In this document: piece by piece, positions 8,972 through 18,541 of the stretch
How the letters are laid out: each line of letters opens with the position of its first letter
How positions within the stretch are numbered: the stretch's first letter is position 1
DNA from: Aliidiomarina celeris
Lineage (GTDB): Bacteria > Pseudomonadota > Gammaproteobacteria > Enterobacterales > Alteromonadaceae
Reading direction: 5' to 3'
DNA: 64,000 nt
Assembly (NCBI RefSeq): GCF_003316875.1
Contig: NZ_QMIL01000003.1
Span: forward strand, 62,001 to 126,000
Program-made: the position numbers and the translations under genes
The notes under the pieces: model-generated
The model's database searches: none
Told to the model about the DNA's origin: nothing
What the model saw: only the letters and a program-made list of their open reading frames with translations

Positions 8972-11647
8972 ATGGCTAAATCGCTCGTAATTGTAGAATC
9001 ACCCGCGAAAGCAAAAACCATAAATAAATACTTGGGTAACGACTTTATTGTGAAGTCGAGTGTTGGGCATGTGCGCGACTTACCCACCAAAGCATTGAAA
9101 AAAGCACCGGCCAAGCCGGCGGCTGAAGTGCGAAAAATGTCGCCAGAAGAAAAAGAAGCCTACAAACAACAGCGCGAATATAAAAACTTAGTCATGCGTA
9201 TGGGCATTGACCCTGAGCACGGCTGGGAACCGCACTATGAAGTGTTACCAGGCAAAGAAAAAGTAGTGAAAGAACTCCAATCGCTGGCAAAAAAAGCAGA
9301 CCGTATTTATCTTGCGACGGATTTGGACCGCGAAGGAGAGGCGATTGCATGGCACTTGAAGGAGCTGATTGGCGGCGACGATGCGAATTATCAGCGGGTG
9401 GTGTTCAACGAAATAACCCAAAAAGCGATTCAAAGCGCGTTTTCTGCGCCTTCAGAACTTAATGTAGCGCGAGTGAATGCGCAGCAAACCCGTCGTTTTC
9501 TTGATCGTGTGGTTGGCTTTATGTTGTCGCCGCTGCTGTGGAAAAAAATAGCGCGAGGGCTTTCTGCCGGTCGAGTGCAGTCGGTGGCAGTGCGCTTAGT
9601 AGTGGAGCGTGAGCGCGAAATTAAGGCGTTTAATCCAGAAGAATACTGGGATTTATATGCCGATTTAAAAGCCCAGCAAGGCGAAGCACGCTTTCAAGTA
9701 GCAAAGTTTCAGGGTAAGGGGTTTAAAGCGTCGAATAAAACCCAAGCCGACACGGCGGTTAAGGCATTAGAAAACGCGAACTACAGCGTTACGTCGCGTG
9801 AAGACAAGCCAACGCAAAGTCGGCCAGGTGCGCCTTTTATTACGTCTACTTTACAGCAGGCAGCGAGCACGCGGCTTGGTTTCGGCGTGAAGAAAACCAT
9901 GACCATGGCGCAGCGGCTTTATGAGGCCGGTTATATTACGTACATGCGAACGGACTCGACTCATTTGAGCCAAGACGCATTACAAAGCGCGCGTGGATTT
10001 ATTGAAAAAGAGTTTGGTAAAGAGTATTTGCCAGAAAAACCGAATTTTTATGGTGCGAAGGCCAATGCACAGGAAGCCCACGAAGCAATTCGGCCTTCTA
10101 ACGTGAGCATTCGTTCGCATCAGCTCAATGGTGTCGATCGTGACGCTGAACGGCTCTATGAGCTAATTTGGCGCCAGTTTGTTGCTTGCCAAATGGTTCC
10201 GGCTCGATACGATTCAACCAGTTTAACCGTTACTGCGGGTGACTACGAATTAAAAGCACGTGGTCGGGTGATGCGTTTTGATGGGTGGACTAAAGTTCAA
10301 CCGCAAGTCAACCGTAAGGGCGATGATGCCGCGCTGCCGGATATTCAACAAGGCGAAACGCTGAATCTGTTAGCTTTAGACCCGCAGCAGCATTTTACCA
10401 AGCCCCCGGCGCGTTACAGTGAAGCGTCGCTGGTGAAAGAACTTGAAAAACGCGGTATTGGTCGCCCCTCAACCTACGCGTCTATTATTTCGACCATTCA
10501 AGATCGTGGTTATGTGCGTGTTGACCAGCGGCGTTTTTATGCAGAGAAAATGGGCGAAATTGTGACCGATCGTCTCGCTGAAAACTTTGCTACCTTGATG
10601 AGTTACAACTTTACCGCCGAAATGGAGCAGCGACTCGACGATATCGCTGAAGGAAAAGAAGACTGGAAAGTGGCGTTAGATCAATTCTATGCCGACTTCA
10701 AAAATACACTAGAACGTGCTGAAGCCGCTGAAGAAGAGGGCGGGATGCGCGCCAATGCGCCGGTAATGACCGATATAGACTGTCCGAGCTGCGGCCGAAA
10801 AATGGGTATTCGCACGGCGTCTACCGGCGTATTTCTGGGCTGTAGTGGTTACAACCTTGACCCGAAAGATCGCTGCACCAAAACAATGAATTTACTGCCG
10901 GGCGACGAAGCGGTAAAAATTGCCGAAGGTGACGAAGATAGCGAAGCTGAAGCGGTAGCGTTAATGGCTCGTAAGCGTTGTCCAAAGTGCAGCACTGCAA
11001 TGGACAGTTACCTGCTTGATGAAAACCGAAAGTTGCATGTTTGTGGGCGTAATCCAATTTGTGACGGTAATCTAATTGAGCAGGGAACCTATCGTATTAA
11101 GGGTTACGAAGGCCCGCTAATTGAATGTGATAAATGTGGCTCAGACATGCAGTTAAAAGCGGGCCGTTTTGGTAAGTACTTCGGCTGCACCAATGAAGAG
11201 TGTAAAAACACGCGTAAATTATTACGCAATGGTGAAGCGGCGCCACCGAAGGAAGACCCGGTGCACTTGCCTGAACTTCCGTGTGAAAACTCAGACGCCT
11301 ATTTTGTGTTACGTGACGGTGCGTCAGGCATATTTATGTCGGCCAGTACCTTTCCACGCTCGCGCGAAACACGTGCGGTTAAAGTTGCTGAATTAAAGCG
11401 CTTTGAAGAACGGTTACCAGAGAAATTTAAGTATTTAGCTCAAGCACCTAGTGCTGATCCCAATGGTAATGAAGCGATAGTCCGGTATAGCCGCAAGGAA
11501 AAAATTCAGTACGTTATGTCTGAATTGGATGGCAAACCTACCGGTTGGCAGTCATATTATCAGAACGGCAAGTGGGTAGACGTAGAAGGTAAACCGAAAG
11601 CGTCACCTGCGAAGAGAAAAGGGAAAGTAACCCGCAAGAAAAAATAA
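8972..11647 (+). CDS. topA: DNA topoisomerase I
   Basis: TopA relaxes negative supercoils by passing a strand through a transient single-strand break. The 891-residue protein begins with the TOPRIM domain ([17 protein letters not shown]) and its metal-binding acidic triad D117, D119, E121 in TDLDREGE. The catalytic tyrosine is Y324 in [10 protein letters not shown]. The C-terminal part has three four-cysteine zinc ribbons: CPSC...C, CPKC...CDG near residue 670, and CDKC...C near 715. A ribbon-like fold and a strongly basic tail ending KGKVTRKKK follow. E. coli TopA is 865 residues. The pilus operon begins only 15 nt after the stop, without a visible terminator between them. Confidence 0.97.
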   Translation: MAKSLVIVESPAKAKTINKYLGNDFIVKSSVGHVRDLPTKALKKAPAKPAAEVRKMSPEEKEAYKQQREYKNLVMRMGIDPEHGWEPHYEVLPGKEKVVKELQSLAKKADRIYLATDLDREGEAIAWHLKELIGGDDANYQRVVFNEITQKAIQSAFSAPSELNVARVNAQQTRRFLDRVVGFMLSPLLWKKIARGLSAGRVQSVAVRLVVEREREIKAFNPEEYWDLYADLKAQQGEARFQVAKFQGKGFKASNKTQADTAVKALENANYSVTSREDKPTQSRPGAPFITSTLQQAASTRLGFGVKKTMTMAQRLYEAGYITYMRTDSTHLSQDALQSARGFIEKEFGKEYLPEKPNFYGAKANAQEAHEAIRPSNVSIRSHQLNGVDRDAERLYELIWRQFVACQMVPARYDSTSLTVTAGDYELKARGRVMRFDGWTKVQPQVNRKGDDAALPDIQQGETLNLLALDPQQHFTKPPARYSEASLVKELEKRGIGRPSTYASIISTIQDRGYVRVDQRRFYAEKMGEIVTDRLAENFATLMSYNFTAEMEQRLDDIAEGKEDWKVALDQFYADFKNTLERAEAAEEEGGMRANAPVMTDIDCPSCGRKMGIRTASTGVFLGCSGYNLDPKDRCTKTMNLLPGDEAVKIAEGDEDSEAEAVALMARKRCPKCSTAMDSYLLDENRKLHVCGRNPICDGNLIEQGTYRIKGYEGPLIECDKCGSDMQLKAGRFGKYFGCTNEECKNTRKLLRNGEAAPPKEDPVHLPELPCENSDAYFVLRDGASGIFMSASTFPRSRETRAVKVAELKRFEERLPEKFKYLAQAPSADPNGNEAIVRYSRKEKIQYVMSELDGKPTGWQSYYQNGKWVDVEGKPKASPAKRKGKVTRKKK

Positions 11648-11662
11648 TCATGGAGTGATGTT

Positions 11663-12046
11663 ATGCATGTGATGACACGGAGCGTCATCGGTACTCTAGC
11701 AGCTACGCTGAGCGTAGCTAGCTATGGGTCTATTGACCAGCAATGCCAACCTTTTATGCAGCCCAGTGTCGCGGTTGCAGTCGACAGCGAAGAACCTGTG
11801 CGCTTCTCCATGAATGCCGCACTTCTTAAACCTCAGCTTGAATCTTTACTGGCCCAACAGTGGGGTGTACAGCGCGTGGTTTGGTATGCTGATCAACACC
11901 ATATCTGGCCCACCGACTTTGAGCTTAATGCTCCCCATTGGGATGCTCTATTAGAGAGCTTACTCGCTCCATATCAACTTCGTGTTGTGTTGCACCCGAA
12001 TGCAATGGCCGTTATCGACTATCTGCCGGAGGCGAAACAATTATGA
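11663..12046 (+). CDS. TcpQ/PilL-C-like type IVb pilus protein
   Basis: This is a 127-residue protein with a probable signal peptide (about residues 1-23, hydrophobic VIGTLAATLSVASYGS). The rest matches the TcpQ domain, also found at the C-terminus of R64 PilL: short alternating strands and helices ending PYQLRVVLHPNAMAVIDYL. In the Vibrio cholerae toxin-coregulated pilus TcpQ localises and stabilises the secretin. It is the first gene of the pilus operon, with GGAG at 11653 ahead of the ATG. Its stop overlaps the next start as ATGA, implying coupled translation with the secretin gene, as expected for a secretin partner. Confidence 0.75.
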   Translation: MHVMTRSVIGTLAATLSVASYGSIDQQCQPFMQPSVAVAVDSEEPVRFSMNAALLKPQLESLLAQQWGVQRVVWYADQHHIWPTDFELNAPHWDALLESLLAPYQLRVVLHPNAMAVIDYLPEAKQL

Positions 12047-13548
12047 AAGGTTTAAAACTGCTATTTGCATGCCTCATGATGTTGCTTGTTGGTTGCCAAA
12101 CCCCACTTGTCTATGAACAGGCGGAGGCTGAGGCTCAAGCGCGACTTGCTGCACATCGCGCGCTCGAGTCAACGCCAAACACGAGTCCACACATTGTACG
12201 TGAGCAAGGCTATTTCGTTCCGCCACTTAACTTACCTAGCCAAAGTGGGCCGGCTTGGATGCAATTGCCGGTGCATTTTGCGTTCGAAGACTACCCACTA
12301 GGTCGCGCATTACAAGATTTGCTCGCTCCCGAAGGGATTAGCGTTCGTGTATTGGATGATATTGATCGGGAGCAGCGTGTTACCTTGCGCCTACAAGGAA
12401 CGTTGGGCGATGCATTAACGCAACTTGCCATGATGACCGGACTCTCGTTTGAAGCTACGGATCAGCTTGTGGTATGGCGACAGTTTGAAGTGGCGGAGTT
12501 CGACGTGGCGTTTTTGGCTGGCGAAACAAATTTCTTTTTAGGACAAGAAGCAGGTAGTACAACCTCGACACCGAACACGAATAACCAAATGGTTGTTAGT
12601 GGTGCAGGTGTAAACGACGATTCGAGTCAATATTTGAATTTTGTCAGTGAGCAACTGTCCGTTTGGCAAGACCTTGAAAATGCGCTTACTTTGCTGTTGT
12701 CGACGGAGGGTTCCTTAGCCATTAATCAGAGCTCTACTTCCATTTTAGTTCGCGATTACCCGCAGCATGTGCAATTAGTACGCGAGTATATTTTGCAGCA
12801 AAATGAGCGCCTCACTCGGCAAGTGTCGGTCGATATTCAGGTTATCGATGTCACATTCTTGGACAATAAACAAACCGGTATCGACTGGAACCTTGTGCAT
12901 GAGGCCACCAATGGCTCCGGTGTATTGAATCTTTTTAATCCGGCTGGCGCCAATCAGTTTCTTCAGCGTGCTCAAGGAGCGCTCTATCAACGTGGTTCAG
13001 GGAAGTTTGCCGGTTCAGAACTGCTCATTGCTGCATTGCAGGAACAAGGCGTGGTTGAAGTGAGTAATCATCCTCGAATGGTGAGCTTGAATAACCAAAT
13101 TTCGAAGGTGGTTCTTGAGGAAAATGTAACCTACTTAGCGTCTGCTGGAAGCAGTTCAACAGCGAATGTAGGCAGTAATGATCTTCTTATTCCAGGTGTG
13201 GTTCGTACTGGCTTTGAACTGTATTTACTTCCAAAAATTTCCAACCAGCAGGTGCTATTGCAGCTTTCCACTAGCTTGAGTGACTTAAAGGGAATTGATG
13301 AAGTTAGTTCTGGCGAAACCACAATTCAAACGCCGCAAACCTCACGCAAAAAATTCTTTATGAAGGCGATTGTACAGAACCAAGAAACCTTACTCATTAC
13401 GGGGCTGCAAAATACTCGAAACCAGTGGAAATCGCAGCAAGGTATATTGCCGTGGTTATTCGGTGGCCAGCGCAGTGTGCAACGACAACATGTAGAAACC
13501 ATAGTGTTACTTACGCCGCGCATTCTCAACTCAGGGAACATGCTATGA
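12043..13548 (+). CDS. pilN: type IVb pilus secretin lipoprotein (PilN class)
   Basis: This gene encodes the outer-membrane secretin ring through which the pilus exits. The start is the ATG overlapping the TcpQ-like stop (ATGA). It gives a 501-residue lipoprotein with a signal peptide and lipobox LVGC (acylated C18). Residues about 90-150 are a secretin N0/STN-type domain (RALQDLLAPEGISVRVLDD). Residues 210-280 form an N-domain and 285-500 the secretin C-domain (VDIQVIDVTFLDNKQTGIDWNLV; VSNHPRMVSLNNQISKVV; TLLITGLQNTRNQ; ETIVLLTPRIL). Length and plan match R64 PilN and TcpC rather than the larger PilQ secretins of type IVa pili. The symbol uses R64 nomenclature. Confidence 0.85.
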   Translation: MKGLKLLFACLMMLLVGCQTPLVYEQAEAEAQARLAAHRALESTPNTSPHIVREQGYFVPPLNLPSQSGPAWMQLPVHFAFEDYPLGRALQDLLAPEGISVRVLDDIDREQRVTLRLQGTLGDALTQLAMMTGLSFEATDQLVVWRQFEVAEFDVAFLAGETNFFLGQEAGSTTSTPNTNNQMVVSGAGVNDDSSQYLNFVSEQLSVWQDLENALTLLLSTEGSLAINQSSTSILVRDYPQHVQLVREYILQQNERLTRQVSVDIQVIDVTFLDNKQTGIDWNLVHEATNGSGVLNLFNPAGANQFLQRAQGALYQRGSGKFAGSELLIAALQEQGVVEVSNHPRMVSLNNQISKVVLEENVTYLASAGSSSTANVGSNDLLIPGVVRTGFELYLLPKISNQQVLLQLSTSLSDLKGIDEVSSGETTIQTPQTSRKKFFMKAIVQNQETLLITGLQNTRNQWKSQQGILPWLFGGQRSVQRQHVETIVLLTPRILNSGNML

Positions 13549-14693
13549 GCCTTGTGTTTGTAGACGCCGTTCAAGGGCGATCGTTGCAGCGCAGCATACA
13601 AACCGCTGCAAAGCGTTTCCCAAACGGATTTGCAGCGGTATTGAGGCGCGCGAAGCAACGCTGGTTGCTTTACTCTGCGGAGCAAGTTTCATTGCGAGCG
13701 GCGCATTGCTTTGAAAACTCACCTGAGCGCCAGGGTATTGCATTAACCTTAGTGGGAACACGCTATAACTTGTGTGCATGGCAGGACAATAAGCTGCGCC
13801 TTTACTTCTGGGGGGAAGAGCACGAGTGCCAGTTTCTACTGCATCAGTTGGCAGCGAATCCTAATTTTAAACCCGCACTTTATTTGACAGAAAACGTAAG
13901 CGGAGGATTAGCGCAAGACGTTCGTAAACTTTGGTCTACCGGAATTTCTGCTTGGCCGAATTCTACCAATAAAAAGCGAGTGGCTACGCTGATGCCCGTG
14001 CGTCGCTTGAATGCGCGGGGACCGCTGCTTGTATTGGTTCTTTTAGGCTTACTCGGTGTGCTGTGGTACGGCTATAGCAGCTATAGCGCGGCAAAAAATG
14101 CTGCAGCAATTACCCCAGAAGTGTCGCAAATTTACCAGCAGATCGCTTCCAGCAGAGCACAGCCCACGCCGTTATTTAAATTGGACTATCAAGTTCAGAG
14201 TTTGCTGCAACGGGTTTACGGCTGGGAAGTTGATCAGGTCGAATTTTCGCCAAATAGGGTGCAATATCGCTTGCAACAAGACGGTGGACTGAACGGCGAA
14301 TTACGGAATTTTGCCAATGCGCATGGATTTCTGCTCAGTTTCCAGAACAACCGAGCTGTGTTAAGTCGCTCTATTCAACTGCCGGACAGTGTTAATAACC
14401 CAGACCAACTCAGTTGGCATAGTGTAACCGAGTTGAGCGACTGGCTTGATGAACGATTACGACTATGGTTGCCGAATTTTCGTGTGCAGGTAGGGGCACG
14501 ACAAAGTGAACAAGGTTGGCAGTCGCAACCCCTAATGATTGAATTTCAGAATGTATACAGCTCCGATTTATTAACATTGGCGGGTATTTTAAGTGAGTTA
14601 CCGGTAGCGCTTGAGGGCTTGGATTATCGCCGGCAAGGGGAGCAAATAACGGGCTTATTGCGGTTAACCGCGTTTGGGAGGGAACCTGAATGA
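13545..14693 (+). CDS. pilO: type IVb pilus inner-membrane assembly protein (PilO class)
   Basis: The frame extends upstream, but the ATG at 13545 overlaps the secretin stop as ATGA and gives 382 residues. The N-terminal cytoplasmic part (about 1-155) precedes one membrane segment (about 160-178, LLVLVLLGLLGVLWYGYSSY). A periplasmic domain of about 200 residues follows, ending with an alternating alpha/beta fold (IEFQNVYSSDLLTLAGILSELPVALEGLDY). This bitopic layout is that of PilO2/PilO in R64 and related type IVb systems. There it is thought to link the cytoplasmic ATPase/platform with the secretin. Sequence conservation is low in this family, so the call leans on topology and on its place between secretin and PilP-like genes. 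Confidence 0.7.
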   Translation: MSLVFVDAVQGRSLQRSIQTAAKRFPNGFAAVLRRAKQRWLLYSAEQVSLRAAHCFENSPERQGIALTLVGTRYNLCAWQDNKLRLYFWGEEHECQFLLHQLAANPNFKPALYLTENVSGGLAQDVRKLWSTGISAWPNSTNKKRVATLMPVRRLNARGPLLVLVLLGLLGVLWYGYSSYSAAKNAAAITPEVSQIYQQIASSRAQPTPLFKLDYQVQSLLQRVYGWEVDQVEFSPNRVQYRLQQDGGLNGELRNFANAHGFLLSFQNNRAVLSRSIQLPDSVNNPDQLSWHSVTELSDWLDERLRLWLPNFRVQVGARQSEQGWQSQPLMIEFQNVYSSDLLTLAGILSELPVALEGLDYRRQGEQITGLLRLTAFGREPE

Positions 14694-15202
14694 CATCTAC
14701 ATTAACACTTGCGCTTTTGTTGTTGGGTGACAGTTATTTGGCAACACCCAGTGAACAGGTAGACATTTTAGCCGAGCACGCAGTTTTTCCCGCAGAGGGA
14801 AAACAGCATCAACAGCTTGCTTTGTCGCTGCGCAACCAGCGATTGTTAGAACAGCAAGCTGAGAGTCGCGCTCGTCAGTTGCAGCATCAGTTGCTCGCTG
14901 CGCAGGCCTTGCATGCAATGCGGCAAATGTCGGTGGTGGTTGCAACGACAGACTTAAATTCGGAAGAAGAGAATAACGCACCCGGTGAAATGACGGTGCA
15001 AGTGGACTTGCATCGCTTCCGGTTGTTAGCACTGTTCTTTCGAGAAGGGCGTTGGATAGCCCGGCTAGGGTATGGCGATCATATTGTTGCTGCGCGATCA
15101 GGAGACATTATTCTCGGTGACGTAGAGGTTGTTGTCGAGCCGACGCGGGTGGTTTTGGCTAGCCATAATAGTCGGCATACGCTTTCCTTGGGTATCTACT
15201 AA
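14690..15202 (+). CDS. pilP: type IVb pilus periplasmic protein (PilP class)
   Basis: This 170-residue protein has an N-terminal hydrophobic segment likely to act as a signal or anchor (TLTLALLLLGDSYLA). A helical, Gln/Arg-rich central part (about 40-80) follows. The C-terminal domain (about 105-170) resembles the small HR/PilP beta domain (ARLGYGDHIVAARSGDIILGDVEVVVEPTRV). It overlaps pilO by ATGA and the ATPase by TAATG. In R64 the gene at this place, pilP, is essential for pilus assembly. Direct sequence evidence is modest; position in the operon supports the call. Confidence 0.65.
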   Translation: MTSTLTLALLLLGDSYLATPSEQVDILAEHAVFPAEGKQHQQLALSLRNQRLLEQQAESRARQLQHQLLAAQALHAMRQMSVVVATTDLNSEEENNAPGEMTVQVDLHRFRLLALFFREGRWIARLGYGDHIVAARSGDIILGDVEVVVEPTRVVLASHNSRHTLSLGIY

Positions 15203-16716
15203 TGGCGTTGCTTCCTGTTCTTAAAAGCCTCGGTGCTGCACAGGTGTGTATGCGGTTATTACCACTCTGTATGCGCGTTCAAGAAAAGTGGAATAGTGCC
15301 GCCGAAGGCGTCGTTATTCTCGATAATGGAACTTTGCTGGCAACAGAAGCTGCGTGGCAACGTTACCCACAAATGTTGTGCAACTTAGCGAATGAAGGAA
15401 AGTTAGTCTATCCGTCGCTCCAGTGGGCCCTTGCGGATAGTGCTTTTGTTCGTCAATGTCTTGCAGACGGCGATGCGAGCCGGCGCGAACTTGCACGGCG
15501 AGCTGCTTTAGCGCTCGACGCGGAAACCTTAGCCAAACAGTCGTTGCTCGATATTGTGAGCGATGCCTATAGCCAAGGTGCCAGCGACATTCACTTTCGT
15601 ATGACAGGCTCTGAAGCGCGCATTGCTTATCGCATTCATGGCCAGTTACGGCACCAAACTGCCCGCAGCCGAACGTCGGTAACCGAAGCTATTGCTGCTG
15701 CACTAAACACCCAGTCGGACGATTTTCATGACGTGTTCGATGAGTCTCAGGTAACGGGTGCAAGTATTACGCTAACACTTCCGGACTCGGGCTTACCTAT
15801 TCGAATACGCTCGCAGAAGTCGCCCTGTCGTGATGGCTTTTCCGTAACACTGCGATTACAGGCAGACTCAACTGCACGTGCACTTACGCTTAGTGAACTC
15901 GGTTTTGCCAGTGAAAGGGCGAAACGATTGCAACATATTATGGGGCAAGCAACGGGGCTTTTACTAATATCTGGGCCAACAGGACACGGCAAAACAACGA
16001 CTTTAGCGGCGCTTAATCGGGAAGTTCCAGCCACCCGAAAAGTTGTTTCGTTAGAAGACCCCATTGAGATTATTCAGCCACGAATAGAACAAAAATATGT
16101 GTCTACGGATAACAATCCGGAAGCGTTTGCGCACATGATTCGGTCCGTACTCCGTGAAGATCCCGACGTGATCGAAGTGAGTGAAATACGCGATCTTGCA
16201 ACCGCAAAAGCAGCTGTAACGGCGGCGACTACGGGGCATTTAGTAGTGTCTACGGTGCATGCAACAGATGCCGTCGGAATTTTATCCCGTCTTTATGATC
16301 TCGGTGTTTCTTCGTTGCAATTGAGCCAGCCTCATCTCTTTGCTGGCCTATTGGCGCAACGGCTCTTGCCAAAGCTTTGTTCCTCATGCAAAGAGCGTGT
16401 GCAAGATAACCGCTGGGGGACTGTTTATCGACAATCTAAAAGTGGCTGCGAGCAGTGTAATTTCACGGGCTCAAATGGGCGTATTGCTATCTCGGAATTA
16501 ATAGTACCGAATGAAGAGGCGACAACCTTTATTCGTGAGCAAAAACTTAGCCAGTGGTGCGCTTCGCTAGCGCAACAGGGCTGGGATAGTATGGCGTGTG
16601 AGGCGTTCATGTGGGTGCAAAGAGGGGTGCTAGATCCAAGCTATGCGGCGGAATTAATTCCTGGTTATGCGCAACATGCTGGAGCTGAGCTGCAACAGGA
16701 GCCTGCTCATGTTTGA
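15202..16716 (+). CDS. pilQ: type IVb pilus assembly ATPase (PilQ class)
   Basis: This 504-residue cytoplasmic secretion ATPase powers pilus extension. It has an N2-like domain (about 110-235, with ASDIHFR). The nucleotide-binding domain follows, with Walker A GPTGHGKTT (258-266), Asp-box EDPIEI (285-290) and Walker-B region REDPDVIEVSEIRD with catalytic E328. A His-box-like HLVVSTVHATDA comes next. A four-cysteine zinc motif (CSSC and CEQC) sits near residues 395-420. Two departures from the usual GspE/PilB pattern are visible: His replaces Ser in the P-loop, and VSE replaces VGE. It overlaps the previous stop by one base and the next start by 8 nt. Only one ATPase is encoded here; no retraction PilT-type gene is present. 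Confidence 0.85.
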   Translation: MALLPVLKSLGAAQVCMRLLPLCMRVQEKWNSAAEGVVILDNGTLLATEAAWQRYPQMLCNLANEGKLVYPSLQWALADSAFVRQCLADGDASRRELARRAALALDAETLAKQSLLDIVSDAYSQGASDIHFRMTGSEARIAYRIHGQLRHQTARSRTSVTEAIAAALNTQSDDFHDVFDESQVTGASITLTLPDSGLPIRIRSQKSPCRDGFSVTLRLQADSTARALTLSELGFASERAKRLQHIMGQATGLLLISGPTGHGKTTTLAALNREVPATRKVVSLEDPIEIIQPRIEQKYVSTDNNPEAFAHMIRSVLREDPDVIEVSEIRDLATAKAAVTAATTGHLVVSTVHATDAVGILSRLYDLGVSSLQLSQPHLFAGLLAQRLLPKLCSSCKERVQDNRWGTVYRQSKSGCEQCNFTGSNGRIAISELIVPNEEATTFIREQKLSQWCASLAQQGWDSMACEAFMWVQRGVLDPSYAAELIPGYAQHAGAELQQEPAHV

Positions 16717-17797
16717 ATCTATAAAAGTATTCAACGAGCGGCGCAAGGCACTGCCTGCACGAACACAAGTCACGCTAGTGGTAGATTTCTTGAATTGGCT
16801 TGATCAAGGGTGTACGCCACGGCAAACCATACAACTGATGCATAGCATGGCGCTTGAGCTACGCGACAAGGATTTAAGCCGCGCCTTAGAAAATGTTCAG
16901 TCAAGGCTGAGTGAAGGGAAAACCCTTGCTGACGCGTTACAACCCTGGGTGAGTGAAGAGCTTTATTTAATGCTAGCGAGTGGAGCCCCGATACCCACTA
17001 TTTTGTCGTCTATAGAACGTTACCAACAAATGCTCATACAACAGCAAGCGTTGAGGCAAACGCTGGTGAGCAAAATGAGTTATCCACTCGTGCTTTGTAT
17101 CGTTGCACTACTCAGCTTGTTTGGGGTTGGGCACTTTGTTATGCCGCGCCTTTCAAGCCTGCTCAATAGCGGCTCGAACACCAGTGCGCAATGGCCTTGG
17201 TGGAGCTCATTGCTGCTCGATTTAACCGCCTTGTTTCCCTATGTTCTGATTGTACTGGTTGCTGGGCTCTTGGTTTTTGCTGTTGCAGTAAACAAAGTGC
17301 TCCCCAACCAGCAGCGTAATGGAATCTTCGGCATTTTTGCTGTAGGTCTGCGAAATTCTGGGATCTATCAAATTTATCGCGGTTGGTACGCCGTTAGTGT
17401 ATTGAATCGTTTGCGTTTATTACTGTCGAGAGGCTTTAGTTTGGGGCATGTCGCTGAACGTTTGCAGCGAAATAGCTCTGGACTTGCACAGTTTCACTTT
17501 ATGTTTATGCGCTCCAAAATGGCGCAAGGAGAGACTGACCTTTGTGACATCATGAACTCGGGATTGCTAGATCAAACCTCGGTGCTGCGCCTACGTATGA
17601 GTGTGGGGCGGGGCGTGAGTCGCGCAGAGCAACTAGAAATGATCGCCCAAGGTATCGAAAAACGCACGAGTCGCATTATCAAGTCACGGTTGCAGCGGCT
17701 TGTTGTGGGTACCTATAGTTTCGCTTTTTTGATTTTGTCGGTGGTTGTACTCGGGATAGGACAAATGATTTTCAAAATTGTATCGCAGTGGCAGTAA
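16709..17797 (+). CDS. pilR: type IVb pilus inner-membrane platform protein (PilR class)
   Basis: This 362-residue protein is the GspF/PilC-like platform of the pilus machine. Two T2SSF domains are visible: residues about 20-125, then a membrane pair (about 127-150 and 170-195), then about 225-340 followed by a terminal membrane segment (VVGTYSFAFLILSVVVLGIGQMIF). The frame is open upstream, but ATG 16709 has AGGA 8 nt before it and overlaps the ATPase stop by 8 nt, so I place the start there. R64 PilR has the same size and role. A 72-nt gap without a clear promoter separates it from the major pilin gene. Confidence 0.82.
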   Translation: MFESIKVFNERRKALPARTQVTLVVDFLNWLDQGCTPRQTIQLMHSMALELRDKDLSRALENVQSRLSEGKTLADALQPWVSEELYLMLASGAPIPTILSSIERYQQMLIQQQALRQTLVSKMSYPLVLCIVALLSLFGVGHFVMPRLSSLLNSGSNTSAQWPWWSSLLLDLTALFPYVLIVLVAGLLVFAVAVNKVLPNQQRNGIFGIFAVGLRNSGIYQIYRGWYAVSVLNRLRLLLSRGFSLGHVAERLQRNSSGLAQFHFMFMRSKMAQGETDLCDIMNSGLLDQTSVLRLRMSVGRGVSRAEQLEMIAQGIEKRTSRIIKSRLQRLVVGTYSFAFLILSVVVLGIGQMIFKIVSQWQ

Positions 17798-17869
17798 CGG
17801 GTTACTGTCGCGTTACATTTAAGTAGTTCGTAACTAAAACAACCTGCTTTAACAGCAAAGGAGTGTGAA

Positions 17870-18313
17870 ATGAAGAAACAACAAAATGGATTTACCTTTA
17901 TTGAAGTGTTGGCGGTGCTTAGTATTATTGCGCTGGCAACAATAGGTGTGTTGGCGCTACGCGATTGGGCTGCGAGCAATGCTCGTGTTGCCGATACCAA
18001 AGCGCAAATTGCCACTATTCAGTCAGGGGTTCAGCAATGGCGCCCGCGCAACGGCGTGTTTACGGGCATTTCGGTGGAGAACTTGTCTGACGTTGCCGCA
18101 GTTCCCGTTGAATGGGGCGACGGGCGCGAAATTAATCCATGGGGTGGGGATATTACGGTAACAGCGGACAATAGCGACCCAACTCGGTATGTCATTCGCT
18201 TTACCAATATTCGCGTTCCGGAGGAAGGCCAGCGGCTACTCCGTGATTATGAAGAAATCGCCACCAGTGTGAGCTTCACGAGCAGTACCTTCGAAGTTCA
18301 ATTCCAAGGATAA
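17870..18313 (+). CDS. pilS: type IVb major prepilin (PilS class)
   Basis: This is a 147-residue prepilin with a very short leader. Cleavage is expected after G7 (MKKQQNG/FTFIEVLAVL), giving mature F1 and the conserved E5 needed for assembly. The hydrophobic N-terminal helix runs about 25 residues. The globular domain is small and contains no cysteine at all, so it lacks the C-terminal disulfide loop typical of TCP and BFP pilins. AAGGAG sits 6 nt upstream of the ATG, a strong site fitting a major subunit. No prepilin peptidase gene is in the operon, so a PilD encoded elsewhere must process it. Being first in the pilin series argues for the major pilin, but that is inference. Confidence 0.82.
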   Translation: MKKQQNGFTFIEVLAVLSIIALATIGVLALRDWAASNARVADTKAQIATIQSGVQQWRPRNGVFTGISVENLSDVAAVPVEWGDGREINPWGGDITVTADNSDPTRYVIRFTNIRVPEEGQRLLRDYEEIATSVSFTSSTFEVQFQG

Positions 18314-18316
18314 GCG

Positions 18317-18541
18317 ATGAACTTACTCGAGTGCTCGGCAGCGATTGGGTTCATGCTGGTGATAGGTACGAGCTACCTTGCGTTCAGCGAGCGAAGCCAC
18401 GAGCACTATCGAGAGGAAGTTGAAAATGCGTTAGCTCAGCCGGTGCTATGTAAAAGTCGATTCCGACAAAGCATTCAATATCAGCAGGAGCTAACCTTTT
18501 TTCAGCAAACCGCTATGGAGGGTTGTGATGCATCACACTAA
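18317..18541 (+). CDS. 74-residue pilin-like protein without leader peptide
   Basis: I know no named family for this protein. It starts MNLLECSAAIGFMLVIGTSY, so Glu is residue 5 and a hydrophobic helix of about 20 residues follows, exactly as in a mature type IV pilin, but with no leader or prepilin cleavage site. The start is secure: an in-frame stop (that of pilS) lies one codon upstream, and AAGGA sits 6 nt before the ATG. A hydrophilic helical stretch (25-60) and cysteines at 6, 45 and 70 follow. It overlaps the next gene by 14 nt. It could be a minor pilin inserted by another route, a chaperone or brake on pilin assembly, or a degenerate pilin. Confidence 0.7.
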   Translation: MNLLECSAAIGFMLVIGTSYLAFSERSHEHYREEVENALAQPVLCKSRFRQSIQYQQELTFFQQTAMEGCDASH

